From contig NZ_CP079865.1 in the NCBI RefSeq assembly GCF_025263565.1, positions 1,736,001 to 1,800,000 on the forward strand: DNA of 64,000 bases, given 5' to 3'. The DNA comes from Mycobacterium sp. SMC-8. Lineage in GTDB: Bacteria; Actinomycetota; Actinomycetes; Mycobacteriales; Mycobacteriaceae. The notes below the pieces were generated by a model. It saw nothing but the letters and a program-made list of their open reading frames with translations. It made no database searches and was not told where the DNA came from. Positions 62,503-64,000 of the stretch are shown here, one piece after another. Each line of letters begins with the position of its first letter. Within the stretch, counting starts at the first letter, position 1. The position numbers and the translations under genes were made by a program.

Positions 62503-64000
62503 CCGCAGCCGCGCGAGCAGCATCGCGATGAGCCCGACGACGAGCTGACCGAGCCACACCGAGTGCGCGGCCAGCAGCAGCGCCCGATGGGGCGCGGCCG
62601 GGCTGTCGCCGCCGATCGCGTACACCGTCAGCGCGTCGTCCCGGTAGGCCACCGGCAATTCCAGGTCCACCGCGGCGCCCTCGACCACCACCCAGCCCAC
62701 CCCGGCCGCGGCGAGCTCGCCGGCGCCGGAGCCGGAGATCAGCAGCCGCTGCACCTCGCGGGCCCGGCTGCCCTCCCCGGGAACGGTCTGTCCCGCGATG
62801 GTCAGGTCACCGGTGCTGAGCACCTCGGCACGGACCCAGCGCGGCAGCGGGTCGAGCACCGGTGCGTCCCCGGCCCACGGGAACCGCCGCATGCTGTCGA
62901 CGGGCAGCACGGCGACCGGCGCCGGGTCGGCGTTGATCAGCTCGGCGGCCGCCGGCCAGCCGGGCGGATACGTCACCGCGCCGACGCGGCCGCCGACACC
63001 CCAGACCAGGTCCGGCAACGTCGCCACCACCGCGGCGCAGCACAGCGCGGCGGCGGCCGCCGCGGGTAGCCGGGGACGCAGCGCGACGACGGCAGCCGCC
63101 CCGGCCAGTGCGTAGGCCGGCATGGCCAGCGCGACCCACTTCTGCCCGTCGCGCAGCACCCCGAGCCCCGGGACCGCGCCGACCACGCCCTCCAGCACCG
63201 CCATACCGGGCCCGGTGGCGAGCAGCGCCGGCGCGACCACTGCCGTCACCGCGACCACCAGCAACGGCAGCGCGACACGGCGGCGAAGCAGCACCGGCAG
63301 CCCCACCGCCACGATCGCCAACAGCACACCCGTCGACACGATTGCGAAAAGCGTTGTCCGCGAAGCCGGTACCGCCTCGGCATTCCAAATGCCGCCCAGG
63401 CCGGCCAGGCTGCCCAGAGTGGCCAGCCCCGGCTCGGCACGCGCGGCGAACGCCTCGATCCCGGGCCGCTGGTCCACCGCACCGGCCCAGCCGCCGGCCA
63501 CCGCCGACGCGACCAACCACGGCAGTGCGGCCGTCACCGCCGCCGCCAGGCTCACGGCTGCGCACCACCACCGCGGCCGGCCTGAACCGGGGGCCGTCGC
63601 ACACGCGAGCGCGATCGTCGCGGCCAGCATCAACGCCGTCGGCGTCAATCCTGCCAGCGCCACCCAGAACAGCAGCGCCCCGATCCTGCCGAAATCGCAT
63701 TCCACGCGGTCATGTCCCGCATTTCCGCGCGTGGAATGCGATTTCGGCGATTGCCGCAGCGCCAGCACCGTCGCCGCGACCCACGGCAGGCACCCGTAGC
63801 CCACCAGCAGGCTCCAGTGCCCCTGCAGCAGCCGCTCGGCCACGTAGGGATTCCAGATCGCGATGGTGACGGCCACGCATTGGCCGGCGGTCCCGGCGTC
63901 GGGCAGCACCGTGGTCACCAGCCGGGCGGCGCCCCAGCCGGCCAGCCACAGGCCGAGGATGAGCACGGCCTTGACCACCACCCCGCCGTCCACCACGGCC
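62443..64000 (-). CDS. Polytopic membrane protein, Rv0226c-like (5' end outside the window)
   Basis: At least 517 residues are visible; the true start lies beyond base 64000. About ten transmembrane segments are seen. Motifs such as IAIWNPYVAERLLQGHWSLLVGYGCLPWVA near the start recall the membrane domains of C-polyprenyl-phosphate-linked glycosyltransferases (GT-C), and the C-terminal domain (AELINADPAPVAVLPVDSMRRFPW) is exported. Corresponds to Rv0226c, next to the Rv0225-like glycosyltransferase. Between two helices it contains a 61-bp palindromic element in frame that adds the peptide KSHSTRGNAGHDRVECDFG. The stop (TAG) is at 62443, inside the 3' end of the small membrane gene. Confidence 0.8.
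   Translation of the reverse strand, partial: AVVDGGVVVKAVLILGLWLAGWGAARLVTTVLPDAGTAGQCVAVTIAIWNPYVAERLLQGHWSLLVGYGCLPWVAATVLALRQSPKSHSTRGNAGHDRVECDFGRIGALLFWVALAGLTPTALMLAATIALACATAPGSGRPRWWCAAVSLAAAVTAALPWLVASAVAGGWAGAVDQRPGIEAFAARAEPGLATLGSLAGLGGIWNAEAVPASRTTLFAIVSTGVLLAIVAVGLPVLLRRRVALPLLVVAVTAVVAPALLATGPGMAVLEGVVGAVPGLGVLRDGQKWVALAMPAYALAGAAAVVALRPRLPAAAAAALCCAAVVATLPDLVWGVGGRVGAVTYPPGWPAAAELINADPAPVAVLPVDSMRRFPWAGDAPVLDPLPRWVRAEVLSTGDLTIAGQTVPGEGSRAREVQRLLISGSGAGELAAAGVGWVVVEGAAVDLELPVAYRDDALTVYAIGGDSPAAPHRALLLAAHSVWLGQLVVGLIAMLLARLRSRHAHGRQQQLDRPERGDQ
63688..63748. repeat. 61-bp palindromic element, copy C, inside a coding sequence
   Basis: Same architecture as copies A and B: arms 63688-63708 and 63728-63748, loop of 19 nt, perfect 21-bp pairing. 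It lies within the Rv0226c-like gene and is read through in frame without a stop. In the protein it falls in the loop between LALRQ and IGALLFWVALAGL, where related proteins have no such residues as far as I recall. Confidence 0.95.

Noticed and set aside
1..64000. Transposase, integrase, prophage, tRNA or rRNA genes
   Set aside because: No open frame with such motifs and no cloverleaf or rRNA sequence was recognised; the palindromes carry no associated enzyme within the window.

Overview
The window is high-GC actinobacterial chromosome that reads as a non-tuberculous Mycobacterium (Mycolicibacterium-type). The evidence is MmpL3, MmpL11, Zmp1, OmamA/OmamB, hemophore-like secreted proteins, a WS/DGAT, many FadD/FadE/Lip genes and a GTP-dependent PEP carboxykinase. 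The gene order follows, from memory, M. tuberculosis Rv0189c to Rv0226c (ilvD, ricR, Ldt, zmp1, omamAB, mmpL11, hemophore, mmpL3, NYN, trmB, Rv0209/0210, pck, fadD4, fadE3, Rv0216, lipW, lipC, WS/DGAT, ALDH, methyltransferase, glycosyltransferase, Rv0226c). Extra genes are inserted between these. No rRNA, tRNA, transposase, phage or CRISPR array was found.

Layout. 1-1.6 kb: an MFS tail, an Acg-type nitroreductase and a small secreted protein. 1.7-6.2 kb: ilvD; a copper-type operator driving a DUF305 lipoprotein-ricR operon; a thiamine-binding protein; a structured intergenic stretch; an L,D-transpeptidase. 6.3-10.3 kb: a five-gene, stop/start-overlapping DUF4129-MoxR-DUF58 operon. 10.3-14.7 kb: phospholipase D, an AraC regulator with a divergent NmrA-like gene and an FMN-binding gene, and a DCC thiol protein. 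14.7-30.7 kb: the cell-envelope block zmp1, omamA, omamB, mmpL11, two hemophore paralogues, a PrrA/PrrB-like two-component system, membrane proteins and mmpL3. 30.8-36.6 kb: NYN protein, trmB, a pair of P-loop-degenerate GTPase-like genes, pckG. 36.7-44.6 kb: a CoA-ester degradation cluster (FadD4, enoyl-CoA hydratase, HutC/GntR regulator, FadE, double-hotdog hydratase, CoA transferase, amidohydrolase). 44.6-54.4 kb: esterases, a fused acyl-CoA dehydrogenase, WS/DGAT, and a LipO-FadD12-acyltransferase operon with a consensus KstR site in front. 54.5-64 kb: SDR, AraC-DinB fusion, RibD-like reductase, a frameshifted SnoaL-like gene, aldehyde dehydrogenase, methyltransferase, glycosyltransferase, an MpaB-type oxygenase between two small membrane proteins, and the 3' part of an Rv0226c-like membrane protein.

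The most unusual signals are not single genes. One is a 61-bp palindromic element in three copies of identical architecture (21-nt arms, 19-nt loop): two copies lie right behind genes and the third lies inside the reading frame of the Rv0226c-like protein, which it keeps open. A second palindrome family brackets the SnoaL-like pseudogene. Other points of interest are a regulator-linked catabolic cluster, two KstR-type sites, a perfect CRP site, a hemophore pair in which one copy has lost its histidines, and a pair of adjacent GTPase-like proteins that both lack the Walker A lysine. All assignments come from reading the sequence and from remembered family features; no database search was run.
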